In this document: one piece after another, positions 17,918 to 26,367 of the stretch
How the letters are laid out: each line of letters begins with the position of its first letter
How positions within the stretch are numbered: the first letter of the stretch is position 1
Assembly: GCF_900106035.1 (NCBI RefSeq)
Contig: NZ_FNUC01000004.1
Coordinates: 3,571,722 to 3,635,721 of the forward strand
DNA length: 64,000 nt
Origin: Jiangella alba
Lineage (GTDB): Bacteria > Actinomycetota > Actinomycetes > Jiangellales > Jiangellaceae
Reading direction: 5' to 3'
Notes under the pieces: model-generated
Databases searched by the model: none
Told to the model about the DNA's origin: nothing
What the model saw: the letters and a program-made list of their open reading frames with translations, nothing else
Made by a program: the position numbers and the translations under genes

Positions 17918-18783
17918 CCTCGCCAGAGACGGGCCGGCGCCTGCGCCGGCCCGACTTCTGGACGCTGGCCGGACTGCCCGGGCTGCTGTTCGTGCTGCTG
18001 GCCTTCGGCGTCCCGATGGTGACGATCGTCGTGCGCAGCCTCACCGACCCGTCGCCGGAGAACTTCCAGTTCCTCTTCACCGACGAGCTGTTCCGCCGCT
18101 CGCTGCTGCGCACGGTGTACGTGGCGCTGCTGGTGACGGCGCTCAGCGTGCTGCTGGGCTACCCGTACGCGTACGCGATGGCGCGCAGCGGGCCGGTGCT
18201 GCGCACGTGGCTGATGGGCGCGCTGCTGCTGTCGTTCTGGACCAGCCTGCTGGTGCGCACGTTCGCCTGGGGCGTCCTGCTCAGCAACACCGGCGTCGTC
18301 AACGACCTGCTGCTCGACCTCGGCATCATCGACCAGCCGCTGCCGCTGATCCGGAACCTGTTCGCCGTGCTCGTCGGCATGGTGCACGTGCTGGTGCCGT
18401 TCGCCATCCTGGCGATCTACGCGTCGCTGCGCGGCGTCGACGCCGAGCTCGAGCAGGCGGCGCAGGTCATGGGGGCGCGTCCGGCGCGGGCGTTCTGGCA
18501 CGTGACGCTGCCGCTGTCGCTGCCCGGGGTGGCGGCCGGCGCGGTGCTGGTGTTCGTGCTCTCGCTCGGGTTCTACCTGACGCCGGCGCTGCTCGGCGGG
18601 CCGGCCGACATCCTCGTCAGCCAGTCGATCGTGCTGCAGGTGCAGCAGTACCTCGACCCCGGCGTCGGGTCGGCGATGGCCGTCGTGCTGCTCGCGCTGG
18701 TGCTGGCGTTCCTGGCCATCGCGTCGAAGGTGGTCGGCCTCGGGCGCATCCTCGGCGTGACCGGCAAGGAGGGGACCTCATGA
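17914..18783 (+). CDS. ABC transporter permease, PotB type
   Basis: A 289-residue inner-membrane permease with about six hydrophobic segments (for example LLFVLLAFGVPMVTIVV near residue 25). The EAA loop that docks on the ATPase is ELEQAAQVMGARPARAFWHV. It is the first of two permeases of the polyamine-type importer. GTG start overlaps the binding-protein stop by four bases (GTGA), and its own stop overlaps the second permease by four bases (ATGA), so the four transport genes are translationally coupled. Confidence 0.9.
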   Translation: MTSPETGRRLRRPDFWTLAGLPGLLFVLLAFGVPMVTIVVRSLTDPSPENFQFLFTDELFRRSLLRTVYVALLVTALSVLLGYPYAYAMARSGPVLRTWLMGALLLSFWTSLLVRTFAWGVLLSNTGVVNDLLLDLGIIDQPLPLIRNLFAVLVGMVHVLVPFAILAIYASLRGVDAELEQAAQVMGARPARAFWHVTLPLSLPGVAAGAVLVFVLSLGFYLTPALLGGPADILVSQSIVLQVQQYLDPGVGSAMAVVLLALVLAFLAIASKVVGLGRILGVTGKEGTS

Positions 18784-19571
18784 GGGCCGGCCTGTTCGTG
18801 CGGGTGTTCGGCCTGGTGTTCGCCGCGATCCTGATCATCCCGACGGTGGTCGTGACCGCGACGGCGTTCACCGAGGGCAGCATCATCACGTTCCCGCCGC
18901 AGGGGATGTCCTGGCGGTGGTTCGAGGAGGTGCTGACCGACCCGGTGTGGACCGGGGCGATCCGCACCAGCCTGACGGTCGGCGTGCTCGCGGCGGTGAT
19001 CGCCGTCGTGGTGGGGACGTCGCTGGCGCTGGCGGCCGCCCGCGGCGGGCTGCTGCCGAGCAGCCTCGTCGTGGCCGTCGGCATGACCCCGATGGTCGTG
19101 CCGCTGGTCGTCGTCGCCATCGGCGTCTACTTCGTGTACGTGCGCATCGGGCTCTACGGCGGCATCCTGTCGCTGGCCCTGGCGCACGCCGTGCTGGGCG
19201 TCCCGTTCGTCCTCGTCAACGTGCTGGCGGCGCTGCGCTCGCTGGACCCGCACGTCGAGGAGGCGGCGCGGGCCTGCGGCGCCGGACCGGTGCGGACGCT
19301 GCTGCGCGTCACCGTCCCGCAGATCCTCCCGGCGGCGCTGATCGGCGGCCTGTTCGCCTTCATCACGTCGTGGGACGAGGTGGTCGTGGCGATCTTCCTC
19401 AACACGCCCACGCTGCGCACCCTGCCGGTCGTGATCTGGGGGCAGGTGCGCTCCGGCCTGGAGCCGTCCACCTCGGCCGTCGCCACCATCCTCACCGTCG
19501 TCTCGCTGGTCGTCTTCGCCCTCACGGCCGCCATCAGCTCTCGTCGATCCCGGAGTCGCCGTGTTCACTGA
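18780..19571 (+). CDS. ABC transporter permease, PotC type
   Basis: A 263-residue inner-membrane permease with about six membrane spans and the EAA loop HVEEAARACGAGPVRTLLRV. It pairs with the preceding permease to form the channel. Spans include FGLVFAAILIIPTVVVTATA at the N-terminus and LVVFALTAAISS at the C-terminus, followed by a basic tail. The ATG overlaps the upstream stop; the ATPase gene starts 11 bases before its end. Confidence 0.9.
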   Translation: MRAGLFVRVFGLVFAAILIIPTVVVTATAFTEGSIITFPPQGMSWRWFEEVLTDPVWTGAIRTSLTVGVLAAVIAVVVGTSLALAAARGGLLPSSLVVAVGMTPMVVPLVVVAIGVYFVYVRIGLYGGILSLALAHAVLGVPFVLVNVLAALRSLDPHVEEAARACGAGPVRTLLRVTVPQILPAALIGGLFAFITSWDEVVVAIFLNTPTLRTLPVVIWGQVRSGLEPSTSAVATILTVVSLVVFALTAAISSRRSRSRRVH

Positions 19572-20700
19572 CAAGTCCCGATCGCGTGGCGCGGACGCGC
19601 CCGGTGCCGGCCTGTCCCTGGAGGGCATCGCCAAGCACTACGGCTCGGTCCGTGCCGTCGACGACGTCTCGCTGACCATCGAGCCCGGCCAGTTCGTCAC
19701 GCTGCTCGGCGCCTCCGGCTCCGGCAAGACCACGCTGCTGCGGGTGATCGCCGGGTTCCTGGAGCCGTCCGCCGGCCGGGTGCTGATCGACGGCCGCGAC
19801 GTCACCTCGGTGCCCGTGCACCGCCGCAACATCGGCATGGTGTTCCAGAGCTACGCGCTCTTCCCGCACCTGTCGGTCGCGCGGAACATCGCGTTCCCGC
19901 TGGCCATGCGCGGCATGCGCAAGGCGGAGCGGCGCGCGCTGGTGACGCAGGCGCTGGAGTCGGTGCACCTGCCCGGCTACGAGGACCGGATGCCGGCCCA
20001 GCTGTCCGGCGGACAGCGGCAGCGGGTGGCGCTGGCCCGGGCGATCGTCTCGCGGCCCAGCCTGCTGCTGATGGACGAGCCGCTGGGCGCGCTGGACCGC
20101 CGGCTGCGCGAGGTGCTTCAGGTGGAGATCCTCAAGCTCAGCCGGGAGCTCGGGCTGACGGTCGTCAACGTCACGCACGACCAGGAGGAGGCGTTCACGA
20201 TGAGTGACCGGATCGCCCTGCTGGCCGACGGCAAGCTGGTCCAGTACGCCTCGCCGGAGGAGATCTACACCCGCCCGGTCTCCGACGTCGCCGCCGGTTT
20301 CCTCGGCGAGTCCAACCTGCTGCGCGGCGTGCTGACCCGCACCGCGGACGGGCGGCTGACGCTGCCGGCCGAGGACGGCCACGTCGAGGTCGACGCCGCG
20401 ACGGCGGTCCGCGCCAAGCCCGACGCCGGCGATGAGGTGGTCGTCGTGGTGCGGCCGTGGTCGGTCGGCGTCGAGCGGCTGGGCCGCGACGGCGCCGAGC
20501 CCGGCGGCCCCTGCTGGCTGCGCGGCAGGCTCAGCGCCGTCATCTACGCCGGCGACTCGCAGAAGCTCATCGTCGAGCGTCCGGACGGCTCCGAGGTGGT
20601 GGTGCGCCGCTCGATGGACGGCCAGTTCGAGGCCGAGCCGGGAGAGGAGGTCCTGCTGACCTGGTCGTCCCGCGACGCCGTCGTCACCACGGCCGGCTGA
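19561..20700 (+). CDS. ABC transporter ATP-binding protein, PotA type
   Basis: A 379-residue cytoplasmic ATPase energising the polyamine-type importer. Visible motifs: Walker A GASGSGKTT near residue 50, Q-loop VFQSYALFPHL, signature LSGGQRQR near 150, Walker B LLLMDEPLGALD, H-loop VTHDQEEA. The C-terminal third (from about 250) is a TOBE-type regulatory domain, usual for this family. The GTG start lies inside the end of the PotC-type gene. Confidence 0.93.
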   Translation: MFTDKSRSRGADAPGAGLSLEGIAKHYGSVRAVDDVSLTIEPGQFVTLLGASGSGKTTLLRVIAGFLEPSAGRVLIDGRDVTSVPVHRRNIGMVFQSYALFPHLSVARNIAFPLAMRGMRKAERRALVTQALESVHLPGYEDRMPAQLSGGQRQRVALARAIVSRPSLLLMDEPLGALDRRLREVLQVEILKLSRELGLTVVNVTHDQEEAFTMSDRIALLADGKLVQYASPEEIYTRPVSDVAAGFLGESNLLRGVLTRTADGRLTLPAEDGHVEVDAATAVRAKPDAGDEVVVVVRPWSVGVERLGRDGAEPGGPCWLRGRLSAVIYAGDSQKLIVERPDGSEVVVRRSMDGQFEAEPGEEVLLTWSSRDAVVTTAG

Positions 20701-20742
20701 GCCGCCGTACCCGTACGTGTATTCCAGAAAGGACATCCGTTC

Positions 20743-22323
20743 ATGACGTTCACCAGCCGGCAGTCGTTGGCCGTCAAGCTCGTCGAGGATCTCGCCCCCG
20801 AGCTGTCCGAGTTCCACCGTCAGATCTGGTCGTACTCCGAGAGCGCCTGGCGCGAGTACCGGTCGGCCAAGCTGTACGTGGACCGGCTGCGGGCGGAGGG
20901 CTTCGAGGTCGAGGAGGGCTCCGGCGGCATGCCGACGGCGTTCCACGCGACGTGGGGGAGCGGCGGCCCGCAGGTGGCGGCCTACGCCGAGTACGACGCC
21001 ACACCCGGCTACAGCCAGGACGCCGTCGCCGAGCGCGGCCCGCAGCCGGGGCTGCACCACTGGGCGCCGGGCTTCACCGACGCGCACAGCGCCCTCGGCG
21101 TCGGCGCGCTGGCCGGCGCCATCGCGGCCAAGCGGGCGCTGGAGGAGACCGGCGGGCCCGGCACGATCCACCTGTTCGGCGAGCCGGCCGAGAAGGTCTG
21201 CGGATCCAAGGCCGTGCATGCGGCCAAGGGCTACTACGACGACCTCGACGCGGCCATCAGCTACCACCCGTACTGGCACAACACCGCGCTGTGGGACATC
21301 ACCAACTGCCTCTACTGGTCGGTCGTCTTCACCTTCGAGTGCGTGGAGGAGGAGCCGTGGGGCAAGGAGCTGTTCCGCAGCAACTCCGTCGGCAGCCACA
21401 ACCTCGTGCGCTCGCCGGGGGCGCTGGACGCGCTCAGCCTCATGGTCACGACGACCAAGTACACCAAGGAGAACATGTTCCCGAGCACGGGCTCGTGGAC
21501 GCTCAACGAGGCGGTGCTGGGGGCCAGCCACGCGACCGCCGACAACCTGCCGCCGCGCATCTCGCAACTGCAGTTCAGCTGGCGCTCGCCGCTGTACGAC
21601 ATCCAGGAGCAGATCCAGGACGTCCTCGTCCGCAACGCCCGCCACGTCGCCGCCATCACCAACACGCAGGTCTCCATGCGCTGGGTCACCCGGACCCGGC
21701 CCGGCCTGCCGAACCACGCGCTGACGACCGCGCTGTACGAGAACCTCACCGAGCTCGGCCCGACGACGTTCGGCCCGGAGGCGCGGGCGTTCGCCGCGCA
21801 GCTGGAGAAGGCGGTCGGGCTGGAGCCGTCGGAGGCGCCGTTCCTGCCCGAGAACGAGGTGCTGATCAGCCCGCAGGAGACCGACCGCAGCATCCGCGAG
21901 CACCTGGTGCCCTGGCAGGACTGCACCGGCGCCGACGACTACACCGAGTACTCCTGGCACGCGCCCACGGTGCGCTTCTTCACGTCCAAGCCGTTCCTCG
22001 GCCAGCTCGGCATCGACCTGTGGCACTGGGCGAACAACGCGATGAACGGCTACCCGGCCGCCATCGACCCGTGCTGGGTCAAGGGCGGCCAGACCATCGC
22101 CGCCACGGCGCTGCAGGTGATCGACGACGAGGCGATGCTGGCCGCGGCCAAGGACGAGTACGACCGGCGCCGCGGCGAGGCCGACCCGCGCCTGGTGCGC
22201 CCGCTGTTGCCGGCCGACTTCGCCGCGCCGACGGAGCTGCCCTGGCCGGAGTACGTGCAGACCAGCCGCGGCTTCGAGTGGACGCTGCCGACCACCCGCG
22301 ACTACGGCGAGCGCATCGCGTGA
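20743..22323 (+). CDS. AbgB-like amidohydrolase (peptidase M20 family) with atypical metal motifs
   Basis: A 526-residue protein resembling AbgB, the p-aminobenzoyl-glutamate hydrolase subunit, and M20D amidohydrolases. Family features: HRQIWSYSESAWREYRSAKLYVDRL at 25-49 (read in two parts), YAEYDATPG near 81-89, the lobe motif EPAEKVCGSK at 147-156, and C-terminal WHWANNAMNGYP. Two key motifs deviate. The usual HxCGH block reads FTDAHSALGVG (111-121) and the usual PAEE reads PAEK (E150, K151), so one conserved metal-binding glutamate is a lysine. Metal binding may differ, or activity may be lost. It starts 42 bases after the ATPase gene behind AGAAAGGA and is probably cotranscribed, so its substrate may be what the importer brings in. 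Confidence 0.82.
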   Translation: MTFTSRQSLAVKLVEDLAPELSEFHRQIWSYSESAWREYRSAKLYVDRLRAEGFEVEEGSGGMPTAFHATWGSGGPQVAAYAEYDATPGYSQDAVAERGPQPGLHHWAPGFTDAHSALGVGALAGAIAAKRALEETGGPGTIHLFGEPAEKVCGSKAVHAAKGYYDDLDAAISYHPYWHNTALWDITNCLYWSVVFTFECVEEEPWGKELFRSNSVGSHNLVRSPGALDALSLMVTTTKYTKENMFPSTGSWTLNEAVLGASHATADNLPPRISQLQFSWRSPLYDIQEQIQDVLVRNARHVAAITNTQVSMRWVTRTRPGLPNHALTTALYENLTELGPTTFGPEARAFAAQLEKAVGLEPSEAPFLPENEVLISPQETDRSIREHLVPWQDCTGADDYTEYSWHAPTVRFFTSKPFLGQLGIDLWHWANNAMNGYPAAIDPCWVKGGQTIAATALQVIDDEAMLAAAKDEYDRRRGEADPRLVRPLLPADFAAPTELPWPEYVQTSRGFEWTLPTTRDYGERIA

Positions 22324-22417
22324 GCGACCGGCGCCCGCCGGTGTGCGGCCGACGGCGTGCGCCGGCCGTCCGGCGGCGTCTGCCGGTCGGTCAGCGGCGT
22401 CCGCCGGTCTACTGGAG

Positions 22418-23608
22418 GTGACCGGCGGGCGTCCGCCGCGGCTGCCGCTGTTCGGTTCGCTGGCGCTGGTGTGCGCGCTGGAGACGCTGTTCGCGGCGGC
22501 CGTGCCGGCGTTGCTGCTCACCCGGCTGGCCGGCGCGCAGTACCTGGTGGGCGTCGTGATCGGGGCGGCGCTGGGGCTCGGCCTGCTGGCCACACCGGCG
22601 GCGACCGCGCGGCTGGGGCGCGGCGCCGGGCGCGCGGTGGTGGCCTGGTGCGCGGCCGGCCTGCTGGTGTCCGGCGCGCTGTCGCTGACCCCGGCCGGGC
22701 TGCCGGTGGCCGCCGTCGTCGGGACCGCGCTGGTCTTCGGGGTGGCCCGGGCCGTCACGATGCTCGCGCTGCTCACCGAGGTGGGCCGGCTCGGCCCGGC
22801 ATCGCCCGGCCAGGGCCTCAACAGCGCCGCACAACGGCTGGGCTCCGGCCTGGGCGGGCTGGCGGCCGGCTGGGTCGTGGCCGGTGAGCGGTACGCGGAG
22901 GGCGCGGCGCTGCTCGCGACCGGCGCGGCCGTGGTCGCGCTGCTCAGCCGGTGGAGTACCTCCGGCCCGGCCGTGGCGCCGGGCCCGGCCCGGCCGTTGC
23001 GGCGGCGCTTCGCCGAGACCGGCGCCCTGCTGCGCCGCGACCGCGCGGTGCAGGCGGCCAGCCTGGTCAACCTGCTGGTGTGGCTGTGCGTGATCGTCGG
23101 CAACTCGCTGGTGCCGGTCGCGCTGCTGGACCGCGGCTGGTCGGCCGCGTCGACCGGCGCCGGGATCGTCGTGCTGGTGCTGCTGCGCGACCTGACGTCC
23201 GCGGCGGCCGGAGCGACCTGCTGGCCGCTGGTGCGCAGGCTGCCGGTCGCCGCCGTCGTCGCCGGGGCGACGGCGCTGCAGCTGGCCGCCGTGGTGGTGC
23301 TGCTGGCCGGCGGATTCGGCATCGCCGCGCTGGCCGCCGCGTCGGTGCTGTCGGGCGCCGCGGTCGCCGTCGGCATCGCGTGCGCGAACGTCGTCGCGAC
23401 CACCGCGTCCTGGGCGGCGCCGGAGCGGATCCCGGTGCGGCTGGCCGCGAGCCAGTACCTCACCGGCCTGCCGATCACGGCCGCGTCGATCCTGCTGGTG
23501 GTGGCGCTGGACGACCTCGGCGCGACGACGGCGCTGGTTCTGACGGCGGCGGCGACGGCGCTCGCGGGCGCGGCGGCGGCAGGGCGGCTGGTGGCCGGAG
23601 TCCGCTAG
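22418..23608 (+). CDS. MFS-type transporter
   Basis: A membrane protein of about 396 residues with roughly 12 hydrophobic segments, such as LFGSLALVCALETLFAAAV and a final span VLTAAATALAGAAAAG. The pattern fits a major facilitator exporter. The start is uncertain: GTG at 22418 puts the first span near residue 10 as in most MFS proteins, whereas GTG at 22343 would add 25 low-complexity residues (repeated ASAG). Neither has a well-spaced ribosome-binding site. It follows the amidohydrolase gene closely. Its stop codon shares bases with the stop of the convergent PucR gene. Confidence 0.75.
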   Translation: MTGGRPPRLPLFGSLALVCALETLFAAAVPALLLTRLAGAQYLVGVVIGAALGLGLLATPAATARLGRGAGRAVVAWCAAGLLVSGALSLTPAGLPVAAVVGTALVFGVARAVTMLALLTEVGRLGPASPGQGLNSAAQRLGSGLGGLAAGWVVAGERYAEGAALLATGAAVVALLSRWSTSGPAVAPGPARPLRRRFAETGALLRRDRAVQAASLVNLLVWLCVIVGNSLVPVALLDRGWSAASTGAGIVVLVLLRDLTSAAAGATCWPLVRRLPVAAVVAGATALQLAAVVVLLAGGFGIAALAAASVLSGAAVAVGIACANVVATTASWAAPERIPVRLAASQYLTGLPITAASILLVVALDDLGATTALVLTAAATALAGAAAAGRLVAGVR

Positions 23609-25131
23609 CCGCCGCCCGGCGGGTGGGCGGCCACCGCGAGCCACAGCTGCATCCGTCCCGCGGTGGCGGACAGGTCGAGGCCGGTGAGCCGCTCGATCTG
23701 TGCCACCCGGTACTTCACCGTGTTGCGGTGCACGACCAGCGTCTCGGCGGCGCGGGCGATGGAGAAGTCCTCGTCGATCAGCACCCGTACGGTCCCCATG
23801 AGGTTGGCCGGGGTGCGCTGGTCGGCCTCGATCAGCGGCCGCAGGCACTCCCGCGCCAGCTCCGCCATCGCCGGCTGCTCCTGCGCCATGAGCAGGCCGG
23901 ACAGGCTCAGGGCGTGGCGCGGGTTGACCCCGGGGCCGCGGCTGAGGCCCTCGCGGGCCTCGAGGTAGCTGGTGCGCAGCCCGTCGGCGCCGGGCAGCAT
24001 GGTGCCGGCGCCGACGTGCGGTGTGCCGCCCAGGGCGACGAGGTGGGCGTGCAGCATGCGGGCGTACTCGTCCGGGTCGCCGCTCTCCGGCACGATCAGG
24101 CACAGCGCGCCGTCGACGTGGGCGGACAGGCCGATGTTCTCGGCGCGGTCGATGGGCAGCGGGAGCACCTGGCGCGACAGGTCCCGCCGCGGGTCGGCGA
24201 ACCGGCCCAGCACGACGGCGTGCGGCTCGGCGGCGACGACGCCGTGCCGAGCCAGCCGCCGCTCCGCCTCCGGCTGCGACAGCGCCCGCCGGACGATGTC
24301 CTCGATGACCTGGCCGGCCAGCTCGCGCCGGCCGCTCAGCTCGGCCGCGTGCCGGGCCAGCTCCAGGCCAATCAGCCCGACGGCGAAGTGCAGCATGTCG
24401 GCGGAGTCCGGCGGCTCGGGCGTGATCAGGTAGCCGGCCGGCACGCCGCCGGCCGCGATGGGCGTCCGGGTCTCGCCGCCGCGCGGCCGGGCACCCAGGT
24501 GGTGCGCGTCGTACGGGGTCGCGACGGCGTGCGCGGGCGGGTACTGCGCGATGATCCCGCCCTGCGGATCGACGACGCGGACGTGCTGGCCGAGGCTGCG
24601 CGACAGCGCGGCGACGGTCGCCTGGACGCTGCCGGTCGACAGCACGGTCTCCAGAAGGACGGTCTGCGCCTGCGCCTGCCGGCTGGCAGTCAGGCAGTCG
24701 GCGCGGTGGATCACCTGGTCGGCGACGTACCGGCTGATGGCCGCGAACGGCGTGCCGGCGGCGACGGCGAGCACGGCCAGGCCGGCGTCGGCGGCGGCCG
24801 ACACGACCGGGGGAGGCACGGCGCGCAGCGGGCCGTCCAGCCCGAAGCCGACGCACGAGGCGCCGGCGCTCCCGACGCGGTGCACGAAGGCGACGTGGTC
24901 GGCGACGGTGCGCAGCCGGCGGCCGCGGGTCAGCACCAGCGAGCCCCGCACCACGTGCGGCGTGGGGTCGGCCTGCTCGGTCTCGGTCACCCAGGTGACC
25001 CTCGCGTCGGCGTCGTCCGGGCCCAGCAGCCGCAGGCCGAGCCCGGCGGCGGCGAGGTCGGACGCGGTACAGGTGCGGGTGTGCGGCGCCGGTGCGTGCG
25101 GCCGCGTCAGCGGGAGGGCGGAGATGGTCAC
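23605..25131 (-). CDS. PucR-family transcriptional regulator
   Basis: A 508-residue regulator. The N-terminal 170 residues resemble the PucR sensor domain (GSLVLTRGRRL, GFGLDGPLRAVPPPVV), the middle a GGDEF-like CdaR region, and the C-terminus the PucR helix-turn-helix (VLIDEDFSIARAAETLVVHR then NTVKYRVAQIERLTG). PucR proteins usually activate purine or other nitrogen-compound catabolic genes. The neighbouring convergent operon is the likely target. The GTG start lies one base after the stop of a 33-codon ORF, so the two are probably translationally coupled. Confidence 0.9.
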   Translation of the reverse strand: MTISALPLTRPHAPAPHTRTCTASDLAAAGLGLRLLGPDDADARVTWVTETEQADPTPHVVRGSLVLTRGRRLRTVADHVAFVHRVGSAGASCVGFGLDGPLRAVPPPVVSAAADAGLAVLAVAAGTPFAAISRYVADQVIHRADCLTASRQAQAQTVLLETVLSTGSVQATVAALSRSLGQHVRVVDPQGGIIAQYPPAHAVATPYDAHHLGARPRGGETRTPIAAGGVPAGYLITPEPPDSADMLHFAVGLIGLELARHAAELSGRRELAGQVIEDIVRRALSQPEAERRLARHGVVAAEPHAVVLGRFADPRRDLSRQVLPLPIDRAENIGLSAHVDGALCLIVPESGDPDEYARMLHAHLVALGGTPHVGAGTMLPGADGLRTSYLEAREGLSRGPGVNPRHALSLSGLLMAQEQPAMAELARECLRPLIEADQRTPANLMGTVRVLIDEDFSIARAAETLVVHRNTVKYRVAQIERLTGLDLSATAGRMQLWLAVAAHPPGGG

Positions 25132-25132
25132 G

Positions 25133-25234
25133 TCACTCCCGGCAGCTCGGAGCGGCCCGGCCCGGCGACCGCCGCGGCTCGGTACTCTCGGGCGTCGCGA
25201 CGCCGGCGCCGGGCTGGATGCGGGTCACCGTCAT
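25133..25234 (-). CDS. Small 33-residue ORF upstream of the PucR gene
   Basis: An ATG at 25234 is preceded by a perfect AAGGAGG (25249-25243) at eight bases, the best ribosome-binding site in the window. The frame encodes MTVTRIQPGAGVATPESTEP and 13 further residues ending CRE, stopping one base before the PucR start. It has no hydrophobic stretch or known motif. It could be a leader peptide coupling translation to the regulator, or a small protein in its own right. It does not end with the IDGMCGVY-type tail of the mycofactocin precursor. Confidence 0.5.
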   Translation of the reverse strand: MTVTRIQPGAGVATPESTEPRRSPGRAAPSCRE

Positions 25235-25382
25235 GATGGCTGCCTCCTTGGGCCGATTGACATCGACCGACCTGATGGCACGGAGTATTGACGTCTTGAC
25301 GCTAGGATGCAAGGGATGTTTGCTGAATTTATCGAAGTGACACGTGATCATGCGTGGCGTGCCGAGGGGTGATTCCGCTCTG

Positions 25383-26303
25383 ATGGACGAGAAGGACCAC
25401 GAGATCTTCCAGTGCCTGCGCGACGACGGGCGCAGCCCGGCCGCGCGCATCGGCGAGGAGGTCGGGCTCTCGGCGGACGCCGTCCGTGCCCGCATCGCGA
25501 AGCTGACCGACGACGGCGTGCTGCGCATCATCGGCGTCGTCGACCCCAGCAGCCTGGGGTACTTCTGCCTCGGCACGCTCGGCCTGGACTACCGCGGCGA
25601 CGTCGGCGAACTGGTCGAGACGCTGCGGTCGCTGAGCTTCGTCACGTTCGTCGCCCTCACGCTCGGCGAGCACAACGTCATCTGCGAGATCGCCGCCACC
25701 GACGACGCCGAGCTGCTGGAGCACGCGACCTCGGTCGTCGGCCGGATTCCCGGTGTGCGCGGGCTGGAGATGTGGCGGCTGGTCGACGTCCTCAAGTGGG
25801 AGGGCGAGGGGCGGCCGGAGTCCACCCAGGCCGGCGCCCGGCGCAGCTACGACGGCCTCGACGGCGACCTGCTGCGGCAGCTGGTGCGCGACCCGCGGAT
25901 GACGTTCCGCACCCTCGCCGAGCAGATCGGCCAGCCGTACTCGCTGGTGCGCCGGCGCGCTCAGGCGCTGTTCGACGACGGCGCCATCCGCGCGTCCGCG
26001 GTGCTGGACCGCAGTTCCGCGCACGCCGGCACCATGGGCATGCTGGGCCTGACGCTGACCGGCCCGCACATCGGCGCGGCGCTGGAGTTCGCCGTCGCGC
26101 AGCCGAAGTTCACCATCGCCGTGCGCGCCGTCGGCCGCTTCTCGGCCACCCTCGAAGTTGTCTGCGACACCCCTGCTGAGCTGGTCGCACTCGCCGACCG
26201 GGTGAGCGAGCTGCCCGCGGTCAGCGCGGTGTCGACCTACCTCTACGCCCGTAGCCCGGTGCTGCCGATGCCCTGGCTGTTCCGCCGCGCACCCCAGGGC
26301 TGA
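25383..26303 (+). CDS. AsnC/Lrp-type regulator with two winged-helix modules
   Basis: A 306-residue regulator, about twice the length of a normal Lrp protein. It has two helix-turn-helix segments (ARIGEEVGLSADAVRARIAK near 25 and TLAEQIGQPYSLVRRRAQAL near 180), each followed by an effector-binding-like fold. Duplicated Lrp architectures are common in actinobacteria. The ATG at 25383 has GAGGGG 13 bases upstream; upstream in-frame starts at 25344 and 25350 are alternatives. It stands between the PucR gene and the FadR gene with its own hairpin after the stop. It may respond to an amino acid or a catabolic intermediate. Confidence 0.87.
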   Translation: MDEKDHEIFQCLRDDGRSPAARIGEEVGLSADAVRARIAKLTDDGVLRIIGVVDPSSLGYFCLGTLGLDYRGDVGELVETLRSLSFVTFVALTLGEHNVICEIAATDDAELLEHATSVVGRIPGVRGLEMWRLVDVLKWEGEGRPESTQAGARRSYDGLDGDLLRQLVRDPRMTFRTLAEQIGQPYSLVRRRAQALFDDGAIRASAVLDRSSAHAGTMGMLGLTLTGPHIGAALEFAVAQPKFTIAVRAVGRFSATLEVVCDTPAELVALADRVSELPAVSAVSTYLYARSPVLPMPWLFRRAPQG

Positions 26304-26308
26304 TCTTT

Positions 26309-26327
26309 TTCGGCACTCCGTGCCGAA
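26309..26327 (+). terminator. Hairpin after the AsnC-type gene
   Basis: TTCGGCAC and GTGCCGAA form a perfect eight-base stem with a three-base loop, beginning five bases after the AsnC-type stop codon. There is no T tract downstream (the T run precedes the stem), so it is either a tail-less terminator, which is common in high-GC bacteria, or an operator just upstream of the FadR promoter. Confidence 0.4.
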
Positions 26328-26330
26328 ACC

Positions 26331-26359
26331 TTGACGCCCCGTCGGGGCTCTGGCAGCAT
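26331..26359 (+). promoter_or_regulatory. Promoter of the FadR-headed catabolic operon
   Basis: TTGACG (26331-26336), a 17-base spacer and CAGCAT (26354-26359) place transcription start at about the ATG at 26368. No ribosome-binding site precedes that ATG, so the message is probably leaderless. The -10 is weak, which fits a regulated promoter. Confidence 0.45.
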
Positions 26360-26367
26360 CAGCGGTC

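Noticed and set aside
19534-23478. 1314-codon minus-strand open frame across the transporter, amidohydrolase and MFS genes
   Set aside because: Low-complexity translation spanning several well-supported opposite-strand genes; a codon-bias shadow.
25133-25234. Small ORF as a mycofactocin precursor (MftA)
   Set aside because: The peptide ends in CRE and lacks the C-terminal Val-Tyr core and the conserved preceding residues of MftA. No radical SAM or partner gene is nearby.
26309-26327. Classical Rho-independent terminator
   Set aside because: The T run lies before the stem on the plus strand and reads as A on the minus strand, so neither strand has the U tail. Kept only as a tail-less hairpin.
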